DNA from: Paenibacillus sp. FSL R5-0766
GTDB taxonomy: Bacteria > Bacillota > Bacilli > Paenibacillales > Paenibacillaceae
Assembly (NCBI RefSeq): GCF_037971845.1
Contig: NZ_CP150227.1
Location: 868,001-932,000, forward strand
Direction: 5' to 3'
DNA: 64,000 bases
A program made the position numbers and the translations under genes. Of this stretch, positions 34,144-41,515 are shown piece after piece. Within the stretch, counting starts at the first letter, position 1. Each line of letters starts with the position of its first letter. The notes under the pieces are model-generated. The model was given only the letters and a program-made list of their open reading frames with translations, did no database searches and was not told the DNA's origin.

Positions 34144-34851
34144 ATGAATCTAGATGAAGTGATGCAGGAGCTAGAAGCGCTGGGCAAAGAACGAACGAAA
34201 AAAATCTATATCTCCAATGGTGCGCATGAACCGTTATTTGGCGTGGCAACCGGGGCGATGAAACCAATGGCGAAGCGGATCAAAAAGGATCAACCTTTGG
34301 CAGAGCAACTATATGCAACGGGAAATTATGATGCGATGTACTTTGCTGGCGTGATAGCCGATCCTCAAGCGATGACGGAAGCCGATTTTGACCGTTGGAT
34401 TGACGCTGCTTATTTTTACATGATCTCTGACTTCATCGTTGCCGTCACGTTGGCAGAGACGGATATTGCTCAAGAAGTTTCGGATAAGTGGATCGCCAGC
34501 GGAGATGAATTGAAAATGTCAGCAGGATGGAGCTGTTACTGTTGGTTGCTCGGCAGTCGAAAGGATGCTGAATTTTCGGAGAATAAACTGATGGAGATGC
34601 TAGAACAGGTCAAAAAGACGATTCACGAATCTCCGGAACGAACGAAATATTCGATGAACAACTTCCTGTATACCGTTGCAACATCCTATCAACCGTTGCA
34701 CGATCAGGCAGTGGAAACGGCCAAGGCCGTCGGCCCTGTCGAAGTGAACAAGGACATGCCCAAGAGCAAGCTGCTGAATGCCTCTGAGAATATCCAAAAG
34801 GCAGTGGAAAAAGGGCGGACGGGGTTCAAACGTAAATATGTAAGATGCTGA
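34144..34851 (+). CDS. DNA alkylation repair protein (AlkD-like HEAT family)
   Basis: A 235-residue all-helical protein of the PF08713 DNA-alkylation-repair family. The pattern FGVATGAMKPMAKRIKKDQPLAEQLYATGNYDAMYFAGVIADP matches the start of AlkD-like HEAT repeats, and WIDAAYFYMISDFIVA follows. AlkD binds and excises cationic alkylated bases without base flipping; whether the catalytic aspartate is retained needs an alignment. It stands alone. GGGAGTGTCACGAA before the ATG provides a moderate ribosome site. Confidence 0.75.
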   Translation: MNLDEVMQELEALGKERTKKIYISNGAHEPLFGVATGAMKPMAKRIKKDQPLAEQLYATGNYDAMYFAGVIADPQAMTEADFDRWIDAAYFYMISDFIVAVTLAETDIAQEVSDKWIASGDELKMSAGWSCYCWLLGSRKDAEFSENKLMEMLEQVKKTIHESPERTKYSMNNFLYTVATSYQPLHDQAVETAKAVGPVEVNKDMPKSKLLNASENIQKAVEKGRTGFKRKYVRC

Positions 34852-34904
34852 AATTTTTGCCGTATCATCAGTTTCAACTTACGGAACATATGGTTATCGT
34901 GGGA

Positions 34905-34932
34905 TTGAAATCCACAATCTCCATGTTATAAT
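34905..34932 (+). promoter_or_regulatory. Strong promoter of the antitoxin RNA
   Basis: TTGAAA (34905-34910), 16 bp and a perfect TATAAT (34927-34932). The expected RNA start is about 34939. Confidence 0.7.
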
Positions 34933-34938
34933 GAGGAC

Positions 34939-35080
34939 AGAAACAGCTTATAATGCAAAGAGAGCCGTGCGGTAACACGACTCTCTGACGCAATAGCCGC
35001 TTTTAAGGGCGGTGGGCTTAACAAGAGGATACACGATCAAGTAGACCGCAACCTTTGCAAGGGTGGGCGGTCTACTTGTG
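34939..35080 (+). ncRNA. Predicted antisense antitoxin RNA (type I TA system)
   Basis: A ~140-nt plus-strand RNA is predicted from the promoter to the hairpin at 35039-35077 (AAGTAGACCGC/GCGGTCTACTT, then TGTGTTTATT). Its 5' part forms a stem AGAGAG-CGTG/CACG-CTCTCT (34959-34986). The 3' hairpin overlaps the toxin gene's end, including its stop codon, so it can base-pair with the toxin mRNA 3' region as RatA and SR4 do. Its activity is inferred. Confidence 0.6.
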
Positions 35081-35152
35081 TTTATTGGACAGCAGCGCTA
35101 CAATCAGCGAACCGAAGGTAAGCATTAGCATAATCGCTTCAAATACTGTCAC
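35072..35152 (-). CDS. Type I toxin peptide (holin-like, 26 residues)
   Basis: A 26-residue ORF on the minus strand, GTG start, reads (M)TVFEAIMLMLTFGSLIVAL then LSNKHK: one hydrophobic helix with a short basic tail, the pattern of Bacillus type I toxins annotated as putative holin-like toxins (TxpA/BsrG group). A strong GGGAGG ribosome site lies 9 bp upstream but is trapped in CTCCC-GGAA-GGGAG (mRNA sense). It is convergent with a predicted antisense RNA. Expected effect: membrane damage. It is far too short for usual gene finding. Confidence 0.78.
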   Translation of the reverse strand: MTVFEAIMLMLTFGSLIVALLSNKHK

Positions 35153-35160
35153 AAGGCATC

Positions 35161-35222
35161 ACCTCCCTTCCGGGAGATTAGCCGACCGCCCATATAAGCC
35201 TTTCCATTGCTCTGTGAGTATA
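35161..35222 (-). promoter_or_regulatory. Toxin promoter and SD-masking hairpin
   Basis: On the minus strand, TGGTATACT is an extended -10 (TATACT at 35217-35222). In the leader, TGGGCGGTC (35184-35192) is fully complementary to GACCGCCCA at the mRNA 3' end (35064-35072), and CTCCC/GGGAG (35163-35176) encloses the ribosome binding site. Confidence 0.6.
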
Positions 35223-35361
35223 CCATATTTTTCTTGGAGCTAATAGATGAACAATAATTCGTTTTTATAAAAGTTTTGGAATGTTAATGACCTCGTACTT
35301 TATATGCGAGAAGAGCGTTACGGTGGCTAGTATGGAAGTTATTTAGTTGCAAACAGATAAG

Positions 35362-35391
35362 AAAAACACGCCATTTATTGGCGTGTTTTTT
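35362..35391. terminator. Terminator with AAAAACACGCC/GGCGTGTTTTT stem
   Basis: A perfect 11-bp stem with loop ATTTATT, A-run before and T-run after. It ends the minus-strand TetR gene (35430-36005) and may also act on plus-strand RNA. Confidence 0.75.
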
Positions 35392-35429
35392 GTTGACAGC
35401 TAGATAATAAGCATATAGCAACATCAAGG

Positions 35430-36005
35430 CTACATATCGTTCCTTTTAACCATTTCTTTGGCTTGCTGCCTGCCCGCCGAGAGAAAGCTGTCGCTAAGCT
35501 CAGGATCACTAACAGAGCGTGCAAGTACAAGCGAGCCAACCATTGTACTGAACAGTGCACGACCTCTGGACACATCGATCTCAGCCAGATTGGAGATAAA
35601 AGCGATCATCCGCTCCAATTCATGGGTAAATACCTGCCGAACCTCTTCGGACGAACGGGATATTTCGCTGGAAAGGGCGGGGAAAATACAGCTCATTTCC
35701 GTTTGGTCGCGGTGATACGGACTCAAATAATAATCGATTACTTTATTAATTTTGGAATTCTGCTCTTCCTGATCAGCCACGTTCTGTAGAAGTGTAATGG
35801 TATCACTAATGGCATATTCACAGGCTTCGGCAACCAATTGTTCCTTGTTGTCAAAGTGTGAATAGAACCCTCCGTGAGTTAATCCAGCTCCCTTCATAAT
35901 AAACGGTACACTCACCTCCTGGATACCATTGGTGCGAAAAGCTCGAGCCGCACTCTCAACAATCTTACCTCGTACTTTTATCTTATGTCCTTTGGGATAG
36001 GGCAT
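35430..36005 (-). CDS. TetR/AcrR-family regulator of the flavoprotein/transport operon
   Basis: A 191-residue TetR protein. RGKIVESAARAFRTNGIQEV and SVPFIMKGAGLTHGGFYSHF form the HTH (the L-T-H-G-G-F-Y-x-H-F pattern is typical), followed by a helical effector domain. ATG 36005 (MPYPKGHKIK) is preferred over the ATG two codons earlier. It is divergent from the lipoamide-dehydrogenase-like gene, and three copies of one operator-like motif lie between them, so it very likely represses that operon and itself. Confidence 0.9.
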   Translation of the reverse strand: MPYPKGHKIKVRGKIVESAARAFRTNGIQEVSVPFIMKGAGLTHGGFYSHFDNKEQLVAEACEYAISDTITLLQNVADQEEQNSKINKVIDYYLSPYHRDQTEMSCIFPALSSEISRSSEEVRQVFTHELERMIAFISNLAEIDVSRGRALFSTMVGSLVLARSVSDPELSDSFLSAGRQQAKEMVKRNDM

Positions 36006-36046
36006 GATCACTCACTCCATAGCTTCATCATTCTGCTTTTCTAAAA

Positions 36047-36177
36047 TATTATAGTCATCATAATAAAGCCTGTCAATTTGGCGACTGAATATCTGTTGCT
36101 TTACAAAAGGACCAAATACGGTTGTTGACGGTCTTAAAATATGATGGTTATAATATATTACAGTCATCATATTTTAA
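36047..36177. promoter_or_regulatory. Three related TetR operator boxes
   Basis: TTAAAATATGATG (36134-36146) and CATCATATTTTAA (36165-36177) are perfect 13-bp inverted arms separated by 18 bp. TATTAT-agtcatc-ATAATA (36047-36065) carries the same GTCATCATA core. All three share a consensus near ATTAYARYCATCATA. They flank the start region of both divergent genes. Confidence 0.65.
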
Positions 36178-36206
36178 ATTCACTTCAAATCGGGAGGTAT
36201 CAGAAT

Positions 36207-37610
36207 ATGAGCAAGCTTGAATCTGTGGATACGTTAGTTATTGGATCAGGTCCAGGTGGATATGTGGCGGCGCTTCGTTCTTCGCAGTTGGGGATGAAAA
36301 CGGCAATTGTTGAACGTAAACAGCTCGGCGGGGTCTGTACACATGTGGGTTGCATACCATCCAAAGCCTTAATTGCGGAATCGCATCGCTATGATTTGTT
36401 CAGACAGTTCAATCAAGTTGACGCGGCAGCGACATTTAAGACTGCTCAAGATTTTAAACAGGGAGTTGTGAATAAACAGGCAGGTGGCGTCCACTATTTG
36501 TTAAAGACTGCGGGTGTGAACATTCTGGAAGGAGAGGCCAGTCTGGTGGATGAGCACACAGCCATGATCCAGCAAACTGGAAAGGAGCAAAACATTTCTT
36601 TTAAAAATCTCATACTGGCAACGGGGTCTCGTCCAATTGAGCTGCCAGCATTTCCAGTTGGAGGCCGCATCTTATCTTCCACTGAAGCATTATCTCTACA
36701 GGAGGTTCCGAGTAGTCTGATCGTGATCGGCGGAGGTTATATTGGGGTGGAGCTTGGACAGATGTATGCCAAATTCGGAACCAAGGTAACGATTCTGGAG
36801 GGAGGCGCACAAGTATTGCCTGGATTCGAGGCGGAACTTGCAGCCCCTGTAGTCAAACAATTAAAGGCGGACGGCATCCAGATCGTAACCGGAGCGATTG
36901 CCGAAAAGGTGGAGCACAAGGCGAATTCCATTACACTTCATTATTCAAAAAATCAGGAGCAGCATCAGGTTACAGCGGAATATATATTGGTCACAATCGG
37001 CAGGAAACCCAATACAGACGGCCAGTTAGGACTGGAACGCATAGGCTTGCCCGTAACAAACAAAGGACTGGTTGAGACGGATGAACAGTGCAGAACGGTT
37101 ATCCCACACATTTATGCCATTGGAGATATTACGGCCGGTCCGGCGCTCGCTCACAAGGCCTCCTATGAAGCCAAAGTAGCTGCAGAGGCCATTGCGGGTC
37201 TTACCTCCAAAGTGGATTACAAGGTGATTCCGCTTGTTGTCTTTTCGGAACCGGAGCTATCCAGTGTTGGGGTAAGTGAGACGGAAGCCAAAGCACAGGC
37301 CGTTCCGGTGATTATTGGAAAATCTTCTTTTGGAATCAACGGAAGAGCATTGGCGTTAAGGGAAACCGAAGGTTTTGTGAAAATAGTGGCTGACCCGACT
37401 TCAGGAATTGTCATTGGCGCGCAAATCGTCGGCGTGGAGGCATCCACACTGATATCGGAGCTTGCACTTGCGGTCGAGATGGGGGCAACCGTGGAAGATC
37501 TGGCCATGACGATTCATCCTCATCCGACTTTGGGAGAAGTGATCATGGAGGCAGCCGAGAACGCAGTCACCAAAATGATGATGAAAAGTAAAAGTGCACA
37601 GCAAATTTAA
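36207..37610 (+). CDS. Dihydrolipoyl dehydrogenase-like flavoprotein disulfide reductase
   Basis: A 467-residue pyridine-nucleotide disulfide oxidoreductase of the lipoamide dehydrogenase type: FAD motif VIGSGPGGYVAAL (residues 11-23), redox disulfide C44-T-H-V-G-C49, NAD motif VIGGGYIGVELG, second FAD motif HIYAIGDITAGPALAHKA and the C-terminal HPHPTLGE with the active-site His near 443. The in-frame ATG 36141 lies in the operator region; ATG 36207 with GGGAGG is the start. No E1/E2 subunits are nearby; it heads a TetR-controlled block with a membrane-fusion protein and an ABC-2 permease, which is unusual. Confidence 0.9.
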   Translation: MSKLESVDTLVIGSGPGGYVAALRSSQLGMKTAIVERKQLGGVCTHVGCIPSKALIAESHRYDLFRQFNQVDAAATFKTAQDFKQGVVNKQAGGVHYLLKTAGVNILEGEASLVDEHTAMIQQTGKEQNISFKNLILATGSRPIELPAFPVGGRILSSTEALSLQEVPSSLIVIGGGYIGVELGQMYAKFGTKVTILEGGAQVLPGFEAELAAPVVKQLKADGIQIVTGAIAEKVEHKANSITLHYSKNQEQHQVTAEYILVTIGRKPNTDGQLGLERIGLPVTNKGLVETDEQCRTVIPHIYAIGDITAGPALAHKASYEAKVAAEAIAGLTSKVDYKVIPLVVFSEPELSSVGVSETEAKAQAVPVIIGKSSFGINGRALALRETEGFVKIVADPTSGIVIGAQIVGVEASTLISELALAVEMGATVEDLAMTIHPHPTLGEVIMEAAENAVTKMMMKSKSAQQI

Positions 37611-37619
37611 CTATATAAA

Positions 37620-37792
37620 TTGAACTAAACATTTACACGAAACGGAGAGGACAGAAAGAACCTGAAGAAGCGGAGCGTTCGCCTTTATCACTGGATTTAC
37701 CCTTTATAAAAGGAATCAAAAAATCTGGGGATAACAGCGATCGGAAGGTTGTTCTGTCATCGGAGTGTCCAGTGTAAATATTTTTAGTTCAA
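37620..37792. repeat. Inverted-repeat element (MITE-like or structured RNA)
   Basis: TTGAACTAAACATTTACAC (37620-37638) is the inverse of GTGTAAATA...TTTAGTTCAA (37772-37792) apart from a 2-base bulge, and the match continues a few bases outward. Inside, GACAGAA..AACC pairs with GGTTGTTCTGTC, and CCTTT-ATA-AAAGG forms a small hairpin. From memory, similar sequence recurs in Paenibacillus intergenic regions; this was not checked. Confidence 0.6.
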
Positions 37793-37831
37793 CTTGTATA
37801 CACGAGTATTGGGAATGGGAGAGATAAAAGA

Positions 37832-38464
37832 ATGAAGATAAAAGCGGGTTTGTATATTGGAATTGCGATGGTGCTCATTGTTGGAGGTTCACTTTTGGCT
37901 GTTAAAGGGAAGGATGCTGTAAGTCAGGCCGAGAGCCGGAAACAAGGCATACTTGAGGCAGAGCAAACGACATTGTTTTATCAGAATAGTCCTGGGGCGA
38001 TTGCAGAGGCGGGCGCGTCTGCAGGTGACTCCGTGAGAGAGGGAGAGGTGCTTTTTAAAGTGAAATCAGCCGGGGAGGGAGATAAGGAGGTACTCGCACC
38101 GTATGACGGATTGGTTGACCGAGTTAATGTAGAGAAGGGGGATCAAGTTCAAGCAGGAGTCCCGCTGGCAGTTGTACAAAAGAATACGTATTACACCGAC
38201 CTTTACATACAGGAAAGTGAAATTCAACAGCTTGAAGTGAATCAAAGTATTGATGTTCATTTTCCGTATTTGGATCAGCCAATGCAGGTGAAAGGAACTG
38301 TTAATTCTATCTCATCTGCTCCTCTGTTCGCAACCTTGCGCATGTCACGGGAAAAAGGGCAAGCGGATTTAAGTATGTTTCTGGTCCGAATATCGATGGA
38401 TTCGAATACCGATTTGCTTCCGGGGATGACGGCAGAGGTGAAACTTGATGAAATCACTGATTGA
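37832..38464 (+). CDS. HlyD-like membrane-fusion (efflux adaptor) protein
   Basis: A 210-residue protein with a single N-terminal membrane anchor (LYIGIAMVLIVGGSLLAV) and a lipoyl-like/barrel-sandwich core: EAGASAGDSVREGEVLFKVKS and APYDGLVDRVNVEKGDQVQAG are the two half motifs of HlyD/RND-type adaptors, then a beta-barrel ending PGMTAEVKLDEITD. It is shorter than most adaptors and lacks the long coiled coil. It is translated with the following permease (17-bp overlap). Likely role: adaptor for the ABC-2 exporter. Confidence 0.78.
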   Translation: MKIKAGLYIGIAMVLIVGGSLLAVKGKDAVSQAESRKQGILEAEQTTLFYQNSPGAIAEAGASAGDSVREGEVLFKVKSAGEGDKEVLAPYDGLVDRVNVEKGDQVQAGVPLAVVQKNTYYTDLYIQESEIQQLEVNQSIDVHFPYLDQPMQVKGTVNSISSAPLFATLRMSREKGQADLSMFLVRISMDSNTDLLPGMTAEVKLDEITD

Positions 38465-39620
38465 CGAATGGAAGTACGTCGCGGGCAGTAAGTATATACA
38501 GCTAATTTTTATTGGGCCAATGATTGCAGCCTTATTTTTCGGATTAATGTTCTCGCAGAATCAACTTAATAAATCAACAGTTGTGGTCATTGATGAGGAT
38601 CATAGCGAATATTCACGGCAATTGATCTCCAAAATAAATGCGTCACAATACATGAGCGTCAAAAGCGTATATGCGAGCCGAATGAGTCCTGAAACATTGC
38701 TTGCCAACGAGCAGGCTGTAGCGGTCATTATGCTTCCCAATCAGTTGGGATTGCGTCAACAACAAGGGAAATCGACGAATATCGGCATCTTGATGGATAA
38801 CACGATGCCCTCGGGGTTAACCGGTATTCGCACTGCGATTCAGGAGATCATCCAGACGGAAAATATGACCCTTTCCATGACACGTCTGGTCCAAAAAGGG
38901 ATGGATGCCGAGACAGCTAAAGGAATCGTGTCACCGTTATCCCTTCAGCAGCGGCTGCTGTCTAATCCAACCTCCAGTTATATCGGTTTTATGGTGCTTG
39001 GGTTTGTAAATATCGTAGTATTGATGATTACAACAAGCGCAGCGGGCTCAATTGTACCCCGGCTTCGTCAGGAAGGGAAACTGTTTACAAACGGAAGGTC
39101 ACCTTTCCAGCTATGGGTTCGGAGTGTACCTTACACTGTGTTGAGTTCGCTTTCGCTACTTCTATCCTATGGATTATTAAAGCAGGTGGGGGGAATGCGG
39201 TTTGAAGCAGAGCCTCATCATTTTATCATTCCGTTGGTTGTTTATGCTTTTGCCTTGTCACTCATGGGTATGCTGATTGGATACACTGCCAAAGACATGT
39301 CGAAAGTAAGCCTACGAACCAGCTTTGTATTGTATCCCTCCTTTCTGGCTACGGGAATTCAATTAACGCCACTGGTGTTCCCAGAACCGTTCCAAATGTT
39401 CGCATGGGCATTACCCATGAACTGGCTTAACCGTCTGATTCGTGGAATGGCGTTTAGGGACGGGGCGCTGACAGCCTACAGTCAGGAGTTGGGGGCATTG
39501 CTGATTATTATTGGCGGAGTGTCCTTGTTCATGGGATTACTGTTTCTGCGGGAAACAAGGAAAGTTTCTTCCAGCAGAGCACCCCTGTTGAATACGGATA
39601 TATTACCGAGCAGTAATTAA
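38448..39620 (+). CDS. ABC-2 type transporter permease
   Basis: A 390-residue permease of the YhhJ/YbhR class (ABC2_membrane_3): one N-terminal helix (YIQLIFIGPMIAALFFGLMF), a ~150-residue extracytoplasmic domain (VVVIDEDHSEYSRQLISKINAS), then five C-terminal helices including the QLTPLVFPEPFQMFAWALPMNW segment. No ATP-binding subunit is encoded in the block, so it must use one from elsewhere. ATG 38448 sits just behind GAGGTG inside the adaptor gene. It probably exports a small toxic compound or lipid; the substrate is unknown. Confidence 0.82.
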   Translation: MKSLIDEWKYVAGSKYIQLIFIGPMIAALFFGLMFSQNQLNKSTVVVIDEDHSEYSRQLISKINASQYMSVKSVYASRMSPETLLANEQAVAVIMLPNQLGLRQQQGKSTNIGILMDNTMPSGLTGIRTAIQEIIQTENMTLSMTRLVQKGMDAETAKGIVSPLSLQQRLLSNPTSSYIGFMVLGFVNIVVLMITTSAAGSIVPRLRQEGKLFTNGRSPFQLWVRSVPYTVLSSLSLLLSYGLLKQVGGMRFEAEPHHFIIPLVVYAFALSLMGMLIGYTAKDMSKVSLRTSFVLYPSFLATGIQLTPLVFPEPFQMFAWALPMNWLNRLIRGMAFRDGALTAYSQELGALLIIIGGVSLFMGLLFLRETRKVSSSRAPLLNTDILPSSN

Positions 39621-39647
39621 TTATTTAAGAATCGTTAAACAACGAAA

Positions 39648-39690
39648 AAAGACGCACGGAGTCATTCCTGTTGCGTCTTTCTGTTTTCTT
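39648..39690 (+). terminator. Terminator of the flavoprotein/exporter block
   Basis: AAAAGACGCA pairs with TGCGTCTTT across a 15-base loop, then CTGTTTTCTTTT. Confidence 0.75.
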
Positions 39691-39983
39691 TTAAATCTCA
39701 TTCGTGCTCCCATACGGCGAGTTATTTTCCATATTCAAAAAATGGATCGTGATAAAGAGGGAAATACCATAGATTGTTTCTCATTAATCGTCATCATTAT
39801 ATGATATAATTTCTCACTGAGAGTACAGAAATGGAGAGCAAGAACGGCTTGATCCAGCTACTCCATAGCTGAGCCCATTTGTGACCTACTGCTCAGATGA
39901 AAACTTCCAAGGGAGCACTGGCTTTTAGGATATAGAGCTGCATACAGATAAAATTATTTATTATGGGAGTTGTCTAACGAATC
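39691..39983 (+). other. Intergenic region with a structured leader of the DUF4317 gene
   Basis: GATATAATTTC near 39800 is a -10 candidate. The ~160 bases before the gene include AGCTA-CTCCA-TAGCT (39856-39870) and CTGAGC...GCTCAG (39869-39896); they share two bases, so the two stems compete. No known riboswitch class is recognised and no terminator-like T-run follows. Confidence 0.4.
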
Positions 39984-41165
39984 ATGAATAAAAAAGAAGT
40001 CGCGCATATACGCAAGCAGTTTAAACTCGATCACGATCTACTGAATATTTATGATATTCTCAACGTGTATATTACGAAGGAAACGAATGAGGTCTATCAC
40101 TGGGAGCGTCACCCGTTCGAACTGGTGGACAGAGAGAAGCAAGAGCTGTACATGGGCAATTTCAAAAAATTGCTGACAGGTGATTTGGATCAGAAGTTGT
40201 TTGAATTGAAGTTCCAGGAAGCGGCGGAGGACCCGGCTCAGGTACTGCTTCACCAGGCGCTGGTAACAGGTGATCCGGATGAATGGCAGGATCTGATGCT
40301 GTTGCTCGTGGATCGAATGTTGGTGGATACGAAGTTTGAGCGGGACATGGTAGCTACGTTCGTGCGTGGACAGTATTACTTGCCGACCAAGGCTAGAAAC
40401 GAAGCTACGGAAGAGAGTGAGAAGAATGAGGTGTTCGCCCATCCGTTCATTCTGTGCAGTGTGAATTCCACGGAGAAACAGCGGAAAACACTCTTGTTTG
40501 ATTACGTGGAGAGAGAATTCAAATACAACATCATTGTAGATCCGATTATCAAATTAAGCACGCCAGAGCAAGGATTCTTGTACCCTAGCGTGACGGACAA
40601 CTACTCCGATGTGAATCGTGTATTGTATTGTACAGGGAAATCCAATTTCCCGGATCCGCATTTTGTTGAAAATGTACTGAATGGAGAAAGATCCGTAACC
40701 GCACTGGAAGAACGGGCGATCTTCGAAGATATCGTGAAGGAAGTGGCCGGTGAACAGCTCGATTCAGCCACCATTGCACATGTATACGAGGAGATCAACC
40801 GAGTTATCGAAATTAACGAAGAGTCCCATGAGGAAGAACCTCCAAAGCTGGATTATAAAGATCTGGAACGTGTACTGACCGCAAGCGGTATAGAGGATCT
40901 GACAACGGAGAAAGTAGAACGTGCCTTCGAAACGATCGTTGATAACAAGAACTATGAGATGAAGGCGACCAGTGTTATGCCGAAGTTTACGTCCAAGTCC
41001 ATTAAGATCGAGACCAAGGTTGCTACGATTTCGGTTAGCCCGCAAGACCTGAGATATGTGAAACAGGTGAACTACCAAGGCAGACGTTGCATCATGATTG
41101 AAGTGGACGAAGATGTCGTGATTGAAGGCTTTACCCTTAATACAGAAAAACTTATAAATGAGTAA
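39984..41165 (+). CDS. DUF4317 protein
   Basis: A 393-residue soluble, acidic protein of the DUF4317 family. MNKKEVAHIRKQFKLDHDLL at the start and the FAHPFILCSVNSTEKQRKTLLFDY block are typical. The function is unknown; members are common in Paenibacillus and clostridia. It is monocistronic with a ~160-base structured leader and ends before an unusually long hairpin. The leader suggests post-transcriptional control. Confidence 0.85.
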   Translation: MNKKEVAHIRKQFKLDHDLLNIYDILNVYITKETNEVYHWERHPFELVDREKQELYMGNFKKLLTGDLDQKLFELKFQEAAEDPAQVLLHQALVTGDPDEWQDLMLLLVDRMLVDTKFERDMVATFVRGQYYLPTKARNEATEESEKNEVFAHPFILCSVNSTEKQRKTLLFDYVEREFKYNIIVDPIIKLSTPEQGFLYPSVTDNYSDVNRVLYCTGKSNFPDPHFVENVLNGERSVTALEERAIFEDIVKEVAGEQLDSATIAHVYEEINRVIEINEESHEEEPPKLDYKDLERVLTASGIEDLTTEKVERAFETIVDNKNYEMKATSVMPKFTSKSIKIETKVATISVSPQDLRYVKQVNYQGRRCIMIEVDEDVVIEGFTLNTEKLINE

Positions 41166-41234
41166 TTGATTCTAGACATTGATGATGTAAAATCATCCTG
41201 CAAGGACGAATGAACGTCCATCTATTGCAAAAAT

Positions 41235-41329
41235 CCCAAGCCTTAAGTAACACTGAACTGCTCCCTATCATAGTAGACCATAGAAAACTACGATAGGAGC
41301 AGTTCAGTATGCCAAGGCATGGGCTTTTT
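41235..41329 (+). terminator. Long nested hairpin terminator after DUF4317
   Basis: Outer arms CCCAAGCCTT (41235-41244) and AAGGCATGGG (41314-41323) pair at 9 of 10 positions. Inside, ACTGAACTGCTCC pairs perfectly with GGAGCAGTTCAGT, and the stem continues through TATC.TAGT. Six T residues follow. The stem is far longer than usual terminators. Confidence 0.6.
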
Positions 41330-41336
41330 TGCTGTT

Positions 41337-41490
41337 TCATGATTGTCGCAACAGTTGTTTGATATCCGCTGCCGGACTGGAGCCAAGCTCCTCTTTGAGC
41401 AATTCCTCCAGCACCAGGCAGCAGTTTCCATCGTCATGATGAAATCCAGCTCCAGCTGTCTGGACCACGCGAAAGCCCACTCATAATTTT
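41337..41490 (-). pseudogene. Remnant of a BTAD/SARP-type regulator C-terminus
   Basis: On the minus strand, a frame ending at 41337 reads LVLEELLKEELGSSPAADIKQ then LLRQS and stop, close to the end of bacterial transcriptional activator (BTAD) domains (EELGxxPs...L). About 100 bases upstream another frame reads NYEWAFAWSRQLELDFI, close to the first BTAD helix (the YEWA...RxLE pattern). The middle of the gene is missing and the frame is shifted. It has no intact start. Confidence 0.35.
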
Positions 41491-41515
41491 CTTTTTATTG
41501 ATGTTCTACGTGAAT

